64,000 bases of DNA. Source: Agrobacterium cavarae. Its GTDB lineage: Bacteria; Pseudomonadota; Alphaproteobacteria; Rhizobiales; Rhizobiaceae. A program made the position numbers and the translations under genes. Positions within the stretch are counted from its first letter, which is position 1. Each line of letters opens with the position of its first letter. This document shows, one piece after another, positions 17,931 to 27,198 of the stretch. Below the pieces are notes generated by a model that did not search any database, was not told the DNA's origin, and saw only the letters and a list, made by a program, of their open reading frames with translations. The stretch is taken from positions 256,511-320,510 of the forward strand of contig NZ_SISF01000031.1 in the NCBI RefSeq assembly GCF_004310285.1, in the 5' to 3' direction.

Positions 17931-17999
17931 AAGACAAAAGCAGATGGTCGCATCGTGTGCGGCCATCTCCACCAAACGACAAATGTGAAAGTGCCCGCC

Positions 18000-19013
18000 A
18001 TGAAGGTCTCCGATAAACGCAAACTGCCCCATAGAGATGTCGAAGTGACCATCATGGGCCTCGGCTGTGCGCAGATGGGCAACCTCTATCGCCTCACGCC
18101 TTATGAGGAATCCAAGGGCGCTTTCGACAAGGCCTGGGACAGCGGCATGCGTTATTTCGATACCGCGCCCTTCTACGGCTATACCCGCTCCGAGCGTCGT
18201 CTTGGCACGATGGTAACCGAGCATGACCGCAGTGAATATACGCTCAGCACCAAGGTCGGCCGCGTCATGGTGCCGGATGAAACCGTCGGACCGGAAGAAG
18301 ATACCTATGTCGCACCGCTCCCCTTCCGGCCGGTCTACGACTATTCCTACGACGCCATCATGCGCTCCTTCGAGGCAAGCCAACAGCGTCTCGGCGTCCT
18401 CAAGCCCGACATTCTCTATATCCACGACATCGGCCCTTACACCCACGGCGATAAGCACCAGCACTATTGGGATCAGCTGACGACGGGTGATGGCTTCAAG
18501 GCGCTCGGCAAGCTGCGCGACGAAGGCTCGACGAAAGCCGTCGGTCTTGGCGTCAACGAGTGGGAAGTGGTTCGTGATGCCATGGAGGTGTTCGACATCG
18601 ATGCCGCCATGCTCGCCGGTCGTTACACGCTGCTGGAACAGCAGAGCCTGAGCTTCATGAATGCCTGCGCCGAAAAGGGTGTCGGCATTGTCGTTGCTGG
18701 TGCCTTCAACTCCGGCATTCTGGCCGGTAATCGCAAGTTCAATTACAAGGATGCACCGGCCGAGCTTCTGGCACGGGTAGATGCACTGCATGATGTCTGC
18801 GAGGAGATGGGTGTCTCGCTTCAGGCGGCCGCACTGCAGTTCCCGCTTGCCCATCCTGCCTCGGTGACAGTCGTCTCCGGCGCGCGCAATGCTGAGCAGC
18901 TGACCTCCAACATCGCCTGGTTCGAGCAGGACATTCCGGATGCGTTCTGGACCGAGTTGCACCGCCGCGGTCTGATCGCCGAAGGCTCACCCGTTCCAGG
19001 AGCAAAGGGCTGA
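18000..19013 (+). CDS. Aldo/keto reductase (putative L-fucose-type dehydrogenase)
   Basis: This 337-residue NAD(P)-dependent aldo/keto reductase resembles D-threo-aldose/L-fucose 1-dehydrogenases, which oxidise the sugar at C1 to the lactone. Expected catalytic residues are visible: FDTAPFYGYTRSE (Asp and Tyr), STKVGR (Lys) and LYIHDIG (His). The frame is open from GTG 17910, but the family start MKVSDKRKLPHRDV is the ATG at 18000, so I use that. In the pathway it would supply the lactone to the next gene, four bp downstream. Substrate assignment is inferred from the cluster. Confidence 0.85.
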   Translation: MKVSDKRKLPHRDVEVTIMGLGCAQMGNLYRLTPYEESKGAFDKAWDSGMRYFDTAPFYGYTRSERRLGTMVTEHDRSEYTLSTKVGRVMVPDETVGPEEDTYVAPLPFRPVYDYSYDAIMRSFEASQQRLGVLKPDILYIHDIGPYTHGDKHQHYWDQLTTGDGFKALGKLRDEGSTKAVGLGVNEWEVVRDAMEVFDIDAAMLAGRYTLLEQQSLSFMNACAEKGVGIVVAGAFNSGILAGNRKFNYKDAPAELLARVDALHDVCEEMGVSLQAAALQFPLAHPASVTVVSGARNAEQLTSNIAWFEQDIPDAFWTELHRRGLIAEGSPVPGAKG

Positions 19014-19017
19014 CGCC

Positions 19018-19839
19018 ATGCTCATCGATGCACATCAGCATTTCTGGCTGCTGAAAGACCGGCAGGGCCAGTGGCCGCCAGCGTCGCTTGAGGCGATCTA
19101 TCGGGACTTCCTGCCCACTGATCTCCAGCCCTTGCTGGAAAAGGCGGGTGTGTCCGGCACGGTGCTGGTGCAGACGATGGAAAGCGCTGCCGACACGGAT
19201 TTCATGCTGGCGCTTGCTGACGACAACAGCTTCATCAAGGGTGTTGTCGGTTGGGTGGATATGAAGGCGGCGGATGCGCCGCAGGACATCGCCCGACTTG
19301 CCTTTCATCCTGCGCTGAAGGGCGTGCGGCCGATGTTGCAGGATATTGCCGACGTTCAGTGGATCGACGATGCGGCACTTGACCCCGCTGTCGAAGCGCT
19401 GATCGAGAATGGCCTCGTTTTCGATGCTCTGGTCCTGCCGCCGCATCTGCCCTGTCTGCTACGTTTTGCCAGCCGTCACCCGGCATTGAAAATCGTCATC
19501 GATCACGGCGCAAAGCCCAAGATTGCGACAGGTCATTATGTCGAATGGCGCAAGGACATGGCCGCTCTTGCCGCCCTACCCAACGTTCACTGCAAGCTCT
19601 CCGGTCTTCTGGTGGAGCGCGGCGATCAGAAGCCAGAAGCGGTTCGGCCCTATGCTGAAACGATCCTGGAACTGTTCGGTCCGGAGCGGGTGATTTTTGG
19701 CAGCGACTGGCCGGTGATCCGACTGGCTGGCGATTATCAGGGATGGCTGGATTTTTGCCGCGATGTGGTTCCGCAAGAGCACCACGCCAGGGTTTTCGGC
19801 GGAAACGCCATCGATTTTTATTCTCTTTCGGACAGGTGA
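19018..19839 (+). CDS. Amidohydrolase, putative L-fuconolactonase
   Basis: This 273-residue protein is of the amidohydrolase_2 (COG3618) group, which includes L-fuconolactone and L-rhamnonolactone hydrolases. The N-terminal metal motif DAHQHFW and the C-terminal GSDWPV aspartate are present, with LKIVIDHGAKP between. It would open the sugar lactone made by the aldo/keto reductase to the free acid used by the fuconate dehydratase two genes downstream. It is translationally packed with its neighbours (gaps of four and three bp). Confidence 0.87.
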   Translation: MLIDAHQHFWLLKDRQGQWPPASLEAIYRDFLPTDLQPLLEKAGVSGTVLVQTMESAADTDFMLALADDNSFIKGVVGWVDMKAADAPQDIARLAFHPALKGVRPMLQDIADVQWIDDAALDPAVEALIENGLVFDALVLPPHLPCLLRFASRHPALKIVIDHGAKPKIATGHYVEWRKDMAALAALPNVHCKLSGLLVERGDQKPEAVRPYAETILELFGPERVIFGSDWPVIRLAGDYQGWLDFCRDVVPQEHHARVFGGNAIDFYSLSDR

Positions 19840-19842
19840 TTC

Positions 19843-20853
19843 ATGCTGGCGATCTTTTGCGACAAACCCGGTCTCCTCGTTTCCAAGGAACTGCCGAAGC
19901 CGCCGCGCGCGGAGAACGAAGTTCTGGTCCGCGTTCGTCGTATCGGCGTGTGCGGCACGGATTTGCACATCTTCACCGGCAACCAGCCCTACCTCTCCTA
20001 TCCGCGTATCATGGGACACGAACTCTCCGGTACGGTCGAGGAAGCGCCGCAGGGCAGCAGCCTCTCGGCTGGCGATATCGTCACCATCATACCCTATATG
20101 TCCTGCGGCCATTGCAGTGCCTGCCTGAAGGGCAAAAGCAATTGCTGCCGTAACATCGGCGTGCTCGGCGTGCATCGCGATGGCGGTATGGTGGAGTATC
20201 TGAGCGTGCCGCAGCAATTCGTGCTGAAGGCGGAAGGTCTCTCCCTCGATCAGGCTGCCATGACGGAGTTTCTGGCAATCGGCGCGCATGCGGTGCGTCG
20301 CGGTGCGGTTGAACGGGACCAGCATGTGCTGATCGTCGGTGCCGGTCCGATCGGTATGGCCGTTGCCGTCTTTGCAGTGATGAATGGTGCGACGGTAACG
20401 ATGATAGACAGCCGCGAAGACCGGCTGTCCTTCTGCCGTGATCATCTCGGCGTCGCTAATATCGTGCAGCTCGGCGAAGGCGACAAGGATCGTCTGAGCG
20501 AGATTACCGAAGGCAACTTCTTCGATGTCGTCTTCGATGCCACGGGCAATCCGAAGGCCATGGAGCGCGGCTTCTCCTTCGTTGGCCATGGCGGGGCCTA
20601 TGTTCTCGTCTCCATCGTTGCCAGCGATATCAGCTTCAATGACCCGGAATTCCACAAGCGCGAGACGACATTGCTCGGCAGCCGTAACGCCACGCCGGAA
20701 GATTTCGAGCGGGTGCTGCAAGCCCTGCGTGCCGGTCGCGTGCCGGACGCTCTCATCACCCACCGCATGACGCTCGCCGAAGTGCCAGCCAACTTCGCCG
20801 GCTTGACCGACCCGCGCGCCGGCGTCATCAAAGGCATGGTGGAAGTGGCCTGA
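19843..20853 (+). CDS. Zinc-dependent medium-chain dehydrogenase
   Basis: This 336-residue MDR-family alcohol dehydrogenase has catalytic zinc ligands around Cys37 (VCGTD) and His59-Glu60 (GHE). The structural-zinc cysteines are Cys88, 91, 94 and 102, and the nucleotide-binding motif is GAGPIG near residue 161. It resembles sugar-acid dehydrogenases such as the L-galactonate oxidoreductase group. In this cluster it may oxidise 2-keto-3-deoxy-L-fuconate to the 2,4-diketo form, or a hydroxyl of the acid itself; the sequence does not decide. It lies between the lactonase and the dehydratase. Confidence 0.85.
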   Translation: MLAIFCDKPGLLVSKELPKPPRAENEVLVRVRRIGVCGTDLHIFTGNQPYLSYPRIMGHELSGTVEEAPQGSSLSAGDIVTIIPYMSCGHCSACLKGKSNCCRNIGVLGVHRDGGMVEYLSVPQQFVLKAEGLSLDQAAMTEFLAIGAHAVRRGAVERDQHVLIVGAGPIGMAVAVFAVMNGATVTMIDSREDRLSFCRDHLGVANIVQLGEGDKDRLSEITEGNFFDVVFDATGNPKAMERGFSFVGHGGAYVLVSIVASDISFNDPEFHKRETTLLGSRNATPEDFERVLQALRAGRVPDALITHRMTLAEVPANFAGLTDPRAGVIKGMVEVA

Positions 20854-20905
20854 ACGACCGACGAGCCTCTCATATTCAATGACCCCTGACCGCGAGTAAA
20901 CGGCC

Positions 20906-22183
20906 ATGACCAAGATTACCGACCTGCGCGTTTTCGATCTGCGCTTCCCCACCTCACAGAGCCTTGACGGCTCGGATGCGATGAATCCGGATCCGGATTA
21001 CTCCGCGGCTTACGTCATTCTCGATACGGACGAGCCTTCGCTGAAGGGGCACGGACTGACTTTCACCATCGGCCGCGGTAATGACATCTGCTGCATGGCG
21101 ATCAAGGCGATGCGTCATCTGGTTGTTGGAACCGATCTCGCCACCGTCATCGAGAACCCCGGCAAATATTGGCGCCACCTGACGAGCGACAGCCAGCTGC
21201 GCTGGATCGGTCCGGACAAGGGTGCGATGCACCTGGCAACCGGTGCCGTCGTCAACGCCGTCTGGGATCTGCTCGCCAAGCAGGCTGGCAAGCCGGTGTG
21301 GCAGTTCGTTGCCGATATGAGCGCCGAAGAGATCGCCGATATCGTCGACTATCGCTATCTGACCGATGTTCTGACGCGCGAGGATGCGCTCGCCATCCTG
21401 AAGAAGGCGGAAGCTGGCAAGAAGGAGCGTGTCGATATCCTGAAAGCCGAGGGTTACGCCTGCTACACGACTTCGGCCGGTTGGCTCGGTTACAGCGATG
21501 AGAAGCTTCGCCGCCTCTGCCATGAGGCGATCGATGCCGGCTTCAACCACGTGAAGATGAAGGTCGGCCGTGATCTGGAGGACGATATTCGTCGCCTCAC
21601 CATTGCACGTGAGGTCATCGGTCCCGATCGTTATCTGATGATCGATGCCAACCAGGTCTGGGAAGTCGATCAGGCCATCGAGTGGGTCAACAAGCTCGCC
21701 TTCTGCAAGCCCTTCTTCATCGAAGAGCCGACAAGCCCGGACGATGTTGCCGGTCACCGCAAGATCCGCCAGGCCATCGGCTCGGTGAAGGTCGCGACCG
21801 GCGAAATGTGCCAGAACCGCATCATGTTCAAGCAGTTCATCGCCGAAGGTGCGATCGACGTCGTGCAGATCGACAGCTGCCGCATGGGCGGTCTGAACGA
21901 AGTTCTGGCCGTTCTGCTGATCGCCGCGAAATACAATCTGCCCGTTTGGCCGCACGCCGGTGGTGTGGGTCTGTGCGAATATGTGCAGCATCTGTCGATG
22001 ATCGATTATCTGGTCGTGTCGGGCACCAAGGAAGGCCGCGTGATCGAGTATGTCGATCACCTGCACGAGCACTTCTTCGAGCCATGCGATATCCAAAACG
22101 CCGCTTACATGCCGCCGAAGATGGCTGGCTTCTCCATCGAAATGAAGCCGGAATCGATCGATGCTTATACCTTCAAAGGCTGA
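20906..22183 (+). CDS. fucD: L-fuconate dehydratase (enolase superfamily)
   Basis: This 425-residue enolase-superfamily enzyme converts L-fuconate to 2-keto-3-deoxy-L-fuconate. The KxK motif is Lys217-Met-Lys219, the metal ligands are Asp247 (MIDANQ), Glu273 (FIEEPT) and Glu300 (TGEMCQ), and the second base is His350 (WPHAGG). As I recall the characterised Xanthomonas enzyme, its catalytic residues are numbered one higher throughout (Lys220, Asp248, Glu274, Glu301, His351), so the match is exact. Related enzymes also accept L-galactonate and D-arabinonate, so the physiological sugar may be one of these. It is the last gene of the operon and is followed by a strong terminator. Confidence 0.93.
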   Translation: MTKITDLRVFDLRFPTSQSLDGSDAMNPDPDYSAAYVILDTDEPSLKGHGLTFTIGRGNDICCMAIKAMRHLVVGTDLATVIENPGKYWRHLTSDSQLRWIGPDKGAMHLATGAVVNAVWDLLAKQAGKPVWQFVADMSAEEIADIVDYRYLTDVLTREDALAILKKAEAGKKERVDILKAEGYACYTTSAGWLGYSDEKLRRLCHEAIDAGFNHVKMKVGRDLEDDIRRLTIAREVIGPDRYLMIDANQVWEVDQAIEWVNKLAFCKPFFIEEPTSPDDVAGHRKIRQAIGSVKVATGEMCQNRIMFKQFIAEGAIDVVQIDSCRMGGLNEVLAVLLIAAKYNLPVWPHAGGVGLCEYVQHLSMIDYLVVSGTKEGRVIEYVDHLHEHFFEPCDIQNAAYMPPKMAGFSIEMKPESIDAYTFKG

Positions 22184-22212
22184 GGTTCCGATTTCTCCTC
22201 CTGGACACTTTT

Positions 22213-22241
22213 ATGCTCGGGCTTGTCCCGAGCATTTTTTT
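22213..22241 (+). terminator. strong intrinsic terminator after fucD
   Basis: ATGCTCGGG (22213-22221) pairs perfectly with CCCGAGCAT (22227-22235) around a 5-base loop, and a T7 tract ends at 22241. Its core also resembles a palindrome common in Rhizobiaceae intergenic DNA. On the minus strand no T tract follows, so it probably does not stop cobC transcription well. Confidence 0.85.
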
Positions 22242-22262
22242 GTAAGCCGATACAGGAACGAT

Positions 22263-23291
22263 CTAAAGCTCTGAAAGAGCAGCTTCAAGCCTGCCCCATT
22301 CCGCTTCCGTGCCGGGAAGACCGAAGCGCATATCGTTCGGACGCTCATCGAAGATGCGAACAAGAATGCCGCGATTGGCAAGCTGGGCGAATAGTGCGGC
22401 TGCCCGTGCATCATGCACGAGACGAAAAAGACTGGTACCACCCACGACGGTGAGACCTGCGCTCGTCAACATTGCGTCGAGACGCGCAACGTCTGTCCTT
22501 AGCCGGAGTCGCATGGCGTCACGCCAGCCATTGTCCGCCAGCGCTTCAGTTGCCACATGCAGCGCCGGGCCTGAGACGGCCCACGGCCCCAGGCGCTGCT
22601 CCAGCCTTGTGGCGATCTCCGGATGCGCAACGGCAAAGCCGAGGCGCAACCCCGCCATTCCGTAGAATTTTCCAAAGGATCGCAGGACGATCAGCCCATC
22701 GATCTCAGTGGCATCGGCCAAGCTCTCACCATAGCCGGTTTCGATAAAGGCCTCGTCGATCACCAGCAGGCCGACTTTGCGGCTCATCTTGGCTGCGAGA
22801 AACATAAGCTCATCCCGCGTCATCACCCGACCATCCGGGTTGTTCGGATTGATCACGACGGCATAGTCGAAGTCGGAGAGGTCCGAGAACGTCGACACCT
22901 CCGCAACGTCTACGCCAGCCATTCGAGCCGTTCTGGCATGTTCCGCATAAGCGGGTGTAAGGACCGCCGCTCGTTTTGCACCTCGTTGCAGGGCGAGTTC
23001 TGCCAGCAACGGCATCAGCATTTGCGTTCCAGGTGCAGCGACAATATGCGCCGCAGAGCGCGCGCCGAAGGCTGCGGCTGCAATCTCCTTCAAGCGGTTC
23101 AAGGCAGAAGGCTCGGGCAGGCGGGCAAAGGCGCTGGCAGGAATGGGAGAATGCGGATAGGAATGCGGATTGATCCCCGTGGAAAGATCGATCCAGGGTT
23201 CTGGTGCCAGCGGAAAAGACGCCCGCGCCCGCCCCAGATCGCCACCATGACGGATCGCAGCCTGCATAGTCACCGGTCCCGTATCGCCCAT
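22263..23291 (-). CDS. cobC: Threonine-phosphate decarboxylase-like CobC
   Basis: CobC, in the P. denitrificans naming, is a PLP-dependent class I aminotransferase-fold enzyme that supplies the (R)-1-amino-2-propanol phosphate arm of cobalamin; CobD uses it. The 342-residue protein shows IDLSTGINPHSYP, the PLP lysine region LRSFGKFYGMAGLRLG and VVINPNNPDGRV. Its ATG (23291) shares bases with the divergent cobD ATG. An in-frame ATG at 23267 is an alternative. It is separated from cobQ, the next minus-strand gene, by the antisense cobD. Confidence 0.9.
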   Translation of the reverse strand: MGDTGPVTMQAAIRHGGDLGRARASFPLAPEPWIDLSTGINPHSYPHSPIPASAFARLPEPSALNRLKEIAAAAFGARSAAHIVAAPGTQMLMPLLAELALQRGAKRAAVLTPAYAEHARTARMAGVDVAEVSTFSDLSDFDYAVVINPNNPDGRVMTRDELMFLAAKMSRKVGLLVIDEAFIETGYGESLADATEIDGLIVLRSFGKFYGMAGLRLGFAVAHPEIATRLEQRLGPWAVSGPALHVATEALADNGWRDAMRLRLRTDVARLDAMLTSAGLTVVGGTSLFRLVHDARAAALFAQLANRGILVRIFDERPNDMRFGLPGTEAEWGRLEAALSEL

Positions 23292-24255
23292 GTTCTTTGC
23301 TCTCGCTTTCCTGTCGCTTCTGATCGAACGCCTTGTCGGCTATCCCGACTGGCTGTTTCGCCGCATCGGTCATCCGGTCACATGGATCGGTTCGCTTATC
23401 GCGCTGCTCGACAGAAAATGGAACCGGGAACAGGGATCATTTTCCAATCGTGAAGCCAAAGGCGTGTTGGCGCTTGTGGTGTTTCTCGCCGTCACCGTCT
23501 CCATCGCGCTCGCCTTGCAGAATGTCCTTCTGGTTCTTCCGCTGGGATTGTTGCTGGTCGCGGTCGTCGGTGCTTCGCTTCCAGCACAAAAAAGCCTGGA
23601 GCAACATGTCGAGGCGGTGGCCGCCGCGCTGGAAAGCGAAGGCCTCGAGGGCGGCAGAAGAGCGGTGTCGATGATCGTTGGCCGCGACCCTGATCAGCTG
23701 GATGAGGCGGCGGTGTGCCGGGCGGCCATCGAAAGCCTGGCGGAGAATTTTTCCGATGGCATTGTGGCACCCTCCTTCTGGCTCGGTCTGCTCGGGCTAC
23801 CGGGTGGTGCCGGCTACAAGGCGATTAACACGGCTGACAGCATGATCGGTCACCGCACGCCGCGCTATGAGGCTTTTGGTTGGGCATCGGCTCGAGTAGA
23901 CGATCTGGTAAATCTCCCTGCCTCGCGCCTGACGGCTTGTTTGTTCATCGTCGCTGCTGTCTTCGTCAAGGGGGCTTCGCCGCAAGGTGCCCTGCGTGCG
24001 GTCACGCGCGATGCGAAGCACCATCGTTCGCCCAATGCCGGCTGGCCGGAATCGGCGCTGGCGGGTGCGCTTGGCTTTGCGCTTGCCGGGCCACGTTCCT
24101 ATGGCGGACAGATGATCCAGGCGCGCTTCATGGGCGAAGGGGGACGACGGAATTTGACCGCTGCCGATATTCGCCAGGCGCTGAAACTTGCGCGGGTCGC
24201 CGATGCGCTGTTGATCGGGCTCTTCGGCTTTTTGGCCTTGGTTACCGTGCTATAG
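23290..24255 (+). CDS. cobD: Adenosylcobinamide-phosphate synthase CobD (CbiB)
   Basis: CobD is the integral-membrane enzyme that attaches the aminopropanol arm to adenosylcobyric acid. The 321-residue protein starts with a hydrophobic segment ([20 protein letters not shown]) and carries [17 protein letters not shown] and [12 protein letters not shown], both family hallmarks, with several membrane helices. It is the only plus-strand gene between minus-strand cobC and cobQ: its start shares CATG with cobC and its last 14 bp overlap the 3' end of cobQ. No clear ribosome-binding site precedes the ATG. Confidence 0.93.
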   Translation: MFFALAFLSLLIERLVGYPDWLFRRIGHPVTWIGSLIALLDRKWNREQGSFSNREAKGVLALVVFLAVTVSIALALQNVLLVLPLGLLLVAVVGASLPAQKSLEQHVEAVAAALESEGLEGGRRAVSMIVGRDPDQLDEAAVCRAAIESLAENFSDGIVAPSFWLGLLGLPGGAGYKAINTADSMIGHRTPRYEAFGWASARVDDLVNLPASRLTACLFIVAAVFVKGASPQGALRAVTRDAKHHRSPNAGWPESALAGALGFALAGPRSYGGQMIQARFMGEGGRRNLTAADIRQALKLARVADALLIGLFGFLALVTVL

Positions 24256-25699
24256 ACAGCAGCGCGTCGAGATCGAGGTGGCGCTCCATATGGTCCGCCA
24301 ACCGATCCAGAACGGCATCCACCTGCGCTTCGTAATTCAGGGCAGACGATTGCCCGCCAAGCCTTTGCAGCCAGGCGCTGCGCTGTCCGTCATCAGCAAA
24401 CAACCCATGGACATAGGTGCCGAAGATGCGACCGTCCGCTGAGATTGCACCATCGACGTGATTGCCGATCATGGCGAAAGGACGATTGCAGTCATCACCC
24501 TTCGTCACGCCCACATGCATCTCGTAGCCGGAAAAGGCCTGACCATCGAAGCTGCGCCCTTCGACCGAGACCAGCCTCTTGTCTCCCGTCAGCACCGTCT
24601 CGACATTCAATAAGCCAAGCCCATCAACGGTAGAAGGCGGACCTTCCATGCCGTCCGGGTCCGATAAGAGACGTCCAAGCATCTGATAGCCGCCGCAGAG
24701 ACCAAGCACAAAGCCACCGCGGCGAAGATGCGCCTTGATGTCGATATCGAAACCGGCCTGCTTCAGGACAGAGAGATCGGCGATGGTCGATTTCGATCCG
24801 CACAGCAGGATGAGGGCGCAATCGCCGGGAATGGCTGTCCCGGGACGCACGCGAACCAGTTCGACATCCGGCTCCATATCGAGCGGATCAAGGTCGTCGA
24901 AGTTGGAGATATGTGGGAGGATCGGCACGGCGATGCGGATTTTCGCACTGGGCTTCGATTGGCCGTTGCCGGTTAAACCCAGTGCATCTTCGGCAGGCAG
25001 ACGGGCCGCCTCGGCAAAATGCGGCAGGAGGCCGATGGAGCTCCAGCCAGTATGCTCGGCAATCATGCGCATGCCTTCATCGAACAGCGAAGGATCGCCG
25101 CGAAAACGGTTGACGATGAAGCCCTCGATCATCGAGGCGTCGTCCACGTCCACCACTGTCTTTGTGCCGACGAGGCTGGCAATGACCCCTCCCCGGTCGA
25201 TATCGCCGATCAGGATCACGGGAACATCGGCTGCCCGGGCAAAGCCCATATTGGCAATGTCGTTGGCGCGAAGATTGACTTCCGACGCGCTGCCGGCGCC
25301 TTCGACGAGCACCAGATCAGCGCGGGTCTTCAGGTGCTCGAAGCTCTCCAGCACCCGGGACATCAACCCGGCCTTCATCTGTTGATAGTCGGCTGCTTTC
25401 GCATTGCCGAGAATTTTTCCCTGAACCACGACCTGCGCACCTGTTTCGCTCTGAGGCTTCAACAGAACCGGGTTCATGTGCACTGACAGCGGCACGCCAG
25501 CCGCGCGCGCCTGTAGAGCTTGCGCCCTGCCGATCTCGCCGCCATCGGCTGTGACTGCCGCGTTGTTGGACATGTTCTGCGGCTTGAAGGGCAACACCGA
25601 AAGTCCGCGCCGGGTAAAGGCGCGCGCCAGACCGGCCACCATCAGCGACTTGCCGACATCCGAGCCGGTTCCCTGGAACATGATGGATCGGGCGGCCAT
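24242..25699 (-). CDS. cobQ: Cobyric acid synthase CobQ
   Basis: CobQ amidates four side chains of adenosylcobyrinic acid a,c-diamide using glutamine and ATP. The 485-residue protein has an N-terminal dethiobiotin synthetase-like domain ([20 protein letters not shown] and [14 protein letters not shown]) and a C-terminal type I glutamine amidotransferase domain with the cysteine nucleophile in [10 protein letters not shown] near residue 333. It starts three bp after the cobO stop on the same strand, and its 3' end overlaps cobD tail to tail by 14 bp. Confidence 0.95.
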   Translation of the reverse strand: MAARSIMFQGTGSDVGKSLMVAGLARAFTRRGLSVLPFKPQNMSNNAAVTADGGEIGRAQALQARAAGVPLSVHMNPVLLKPQSETGAQVVVQGKILGNAKAADYQQMKAGLMSRVLESFEHLKTRADLVLVEGAGSASEVNLRANDIANMGFARAADVPVILIGDIDRGGVIASLVGTKTVVDVDDASMIEGFIVNRFRGDPSLFDEGMRMIAEHTGWSSIGLLPHFAEAARLPAEDALGLTGNGQSKPSAKIRIAVPILPHISNFDDLDPLDMEPDVELVRVRPGTAIPGDCALILLCGSKSTIADLSVLKQAGFDIDIKAHLRRGGFVLGLCGGYQMLGRLLSDPDGMEGPPSTVDGLGLLNVETVLTGDKRLVSVEGRSFDGQAFSGYEMHVGVTKGDDCNRPFAMIGNHVDGAISADGRIFGTYVHGLFADDGQRSAWLQRLGGQSSALNYEAQVDAVLDRLADHMERHLDLDALLSIAR

Positions 25700-25702
25700 G
25701 GA

Positions 25703-26320
25703 TCAGTACTCGATGCCGGATTGCGCTTTGACGCCCGCCTTGAAGTGATGCTTGACCAGCGTCATCTCCGTCACCATGTCGGCCGCTTCGATCAAGGGCG
25801 GCTTGGCATTACGGCCGGTGACGATGATGTGGAGATCGGGACGGCGGCTCTGCAAGGTGGCGACGACCTCCGTCAGATCGAGATAGTCATAGCGCAGCGC
25901 AATGTTCAGCTCGTCCAGCACCAGAAGACCAATCGTTTCGTCGGCCATCAGCATTTTGGCTTCATCCCAGGCTTTCGTGGCTGCCGCGAGGTCGCGCTTC
26001 AGATCCTGCGTGTCCCACGTGAAACCTTCGCCCATGGTGCGCCATTCAACCCGGTCGCCGAAAATCGTCAGCGCCTGCTGCTCGCCGGTCGACCACGCAC
26101 CCTTGATGAACTGAACGATGCCAACCCGTCTGCCCGTGCCGAGCATCCGAAGCGCAAGGCCGAAAGCGGCCGTCGACTTGCCCTTGCCGGGACCGGTATT
26201 GACCATCAGCAGACCCTTCTCGATGGTCTTTTCGGCCACTTCGGCATCCTGCACGCTCTTGCGGTTCACCATCTTTTCGCGGTGGCGGGCGGCCTCGCTG
26301 TCGCTGATCTCGCGTGTCAT
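25703..26320 (-). CDS. cobO: Cob(I)yrinic acid a,c-diamide adenosyltransferase CobO
   Basis: CobO transfers the 5'-deoxyadenosyl group from ATP to the corrin cobalt. The 205-residue CobA/CobO-type protein has the P-loop NTGPGKGKST at residues 41-50, preceded by a charged helix, and ends in AGVKAQSGIEY, a typical CobO C terminus. It is the first gene of the cobO-cobQ minus-strand unit. The cobalamin riboswitch in the adjacent gap reads in the opposite direction and so cannot control it directly. Confidence 0.94.
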   Translation of the reverse strand: MTREISDSEAARHREKMVNRKSVQDAEVAEKTIEKGLLMVNTGPGKGKSTAAFGLALRMLGTGRRVGIVQFIKGAWSTGEQQALTIFGDRVEWRTMGEGFTWDTQDLKRDLAAATKAWDEAKMLMADETIGLLVLDELNIALRYDYLDLTEVVATLQSRRPDLHIIVTGRNAKPPLIEAADMVTEMTLVKHHFKAGVKAQSGIEY

Positions 26321-26454
26321 GATGTCCCATGTCCTTCCGAGCCGTTTTTAGAAGCGGCGACTATAGTCAAAACGCCCTCCTCCGCAATGGAGCCTATGAG
26401 AGGCGTGCCAACGCCTGCATTGACCAAGCCGCGGCTTGCCCGTAAAGGTAGGGC

Positions 26455-26645
26455 ACTGACGGTCTTTTTCCGGCAACGGGAAAAGCTAAGAGGGAACACG
26501 GTTCCGCCCACTTCTCGGGTCAATCCGTGGCTGCCCCCGCAACTGTAAGCGGCGAGCCCACACCGTAAAGCCACTGGATTTCGATCCGGGAAGGCGGTGC
26601 AAGGGCGCTCGTTCAAGCCGCAAGCCAGGAGACCTGCCGTTTCAG
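26455..26645 (+). ncRNA. Cobalamin (B12) riboswitch
   Basis: The plus strand carries the conserved cobalamin aptamer blocks in order: AGGGAACACGG at about 26491, GGCTGCCCCCGCAACTGTAA at about 26529, GCCACTGG at about 26570, GGGAAGGCGG at about 26588 and the B12 box AAGCCAGGAGACCTGCC at about 26622. It lies directly upstream of the DUF1636-cobW-cobN operon and should repress it when cobalamin is plentiful. A GC-rich inverted repeat around 26655-26680 may be the expression platform. The flanking parts of 26321-26772 contain no gene that I can see. Confidence 0.95.
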
Positions 26646-26772
26646 AACAAAACGTCTGCCGGGCGGGGTGCTCCGGTCAGTCGGTCTCGCCGAATTTCGG
26701 TTTGCGCTGTCTCGCATTCCGTCTTCGGCATCCGCACCCCTTGCATGTTTGAATGGCGGAAGCGGATACGTT

Positions 26773-27198
26773 TTGGATATCACCTCAACATCGTCACGGA
26801 CTGAAGGATCAACCGACACTCGCGAAGCGTCTGGCCTGGTCGTTTATGTCTGTCGCAGCTGCCGCGACGAGGCGGAGCCGAATGCGGAGCCCCGTCCTGG
26901 TGCGCTTCTGGCAAAAGCGGCGATCGCACTTGGCACTGACGCAAATGTCGAGGTGCGCAGCGTCAATTGCCTTGCTAATTGCAAGCGTGGCGCCAGCGCC
27001 GCAATGCGCACAGCCGACGGCTGGTCCTATGTGTTTGGCGGTCTGACGCCTGAAAACGCCGAGGATCTGATCACCGGTGCGCGCCTGCTTTCCACGTCCA
27101 CCGATGGCCTGATGCCCTGGCGCGGCCGTCCCGATAGTTTGAAGCGCGGCATGGTCGCGCGTATTCCCCCTTTGAATTTCGTCGAGGAGACATCATGA
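26773..27198 (+). CDS. DUF1636 family protein (cobalamin operon)
   Basis: This 141-residue protein is of the DUF1636 group, thioredoxin-fold ferredoxin-like proteins often found first in B12-riboswitch operons. It has paired cysteines in YVCRSCRDEA and VNCLANCKRG, a spacing typical of 2Fe-2S ferredoxin-like proteins, and ends in a PWRGRPDSLKRGMVARIPPL motif. Its function is not established. The frame runs further upstream to GTG 26668, but that part is not conserved in character and lies against the riboswitch, so TTG 26773 is preferred with modest certainty. Its stop overlaps the cobW start (ATGA). Confidence 0.75.
   Translation: MDITSTSSRTEGSTDTREASGLVVYVCRSCRDEAEPNAEPRPGALLAKAAIALGTDANVEVRSVNCLANCKRGASAAMRTADGWSYVFGGLTPENAEDLITGARLLSTSTDGLMPWRGRPDSLKRGMVARIPPLNFVEETS

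Noticed and set aside
17910..17999. GTG-initiated 30-residue extension of the aldo/keto reductase
   Set aside because: The extension overlaps a hairpin and has no family similarity; the ATG at 18000 gives the normal N terminus.
26011..26026. parS-like TGTCCCACGTGAAACC inside cobO
   Set aside because: Three differences from the consensus, inside a coding region 22 kb from parB; expected by chance more often than the reported sites.
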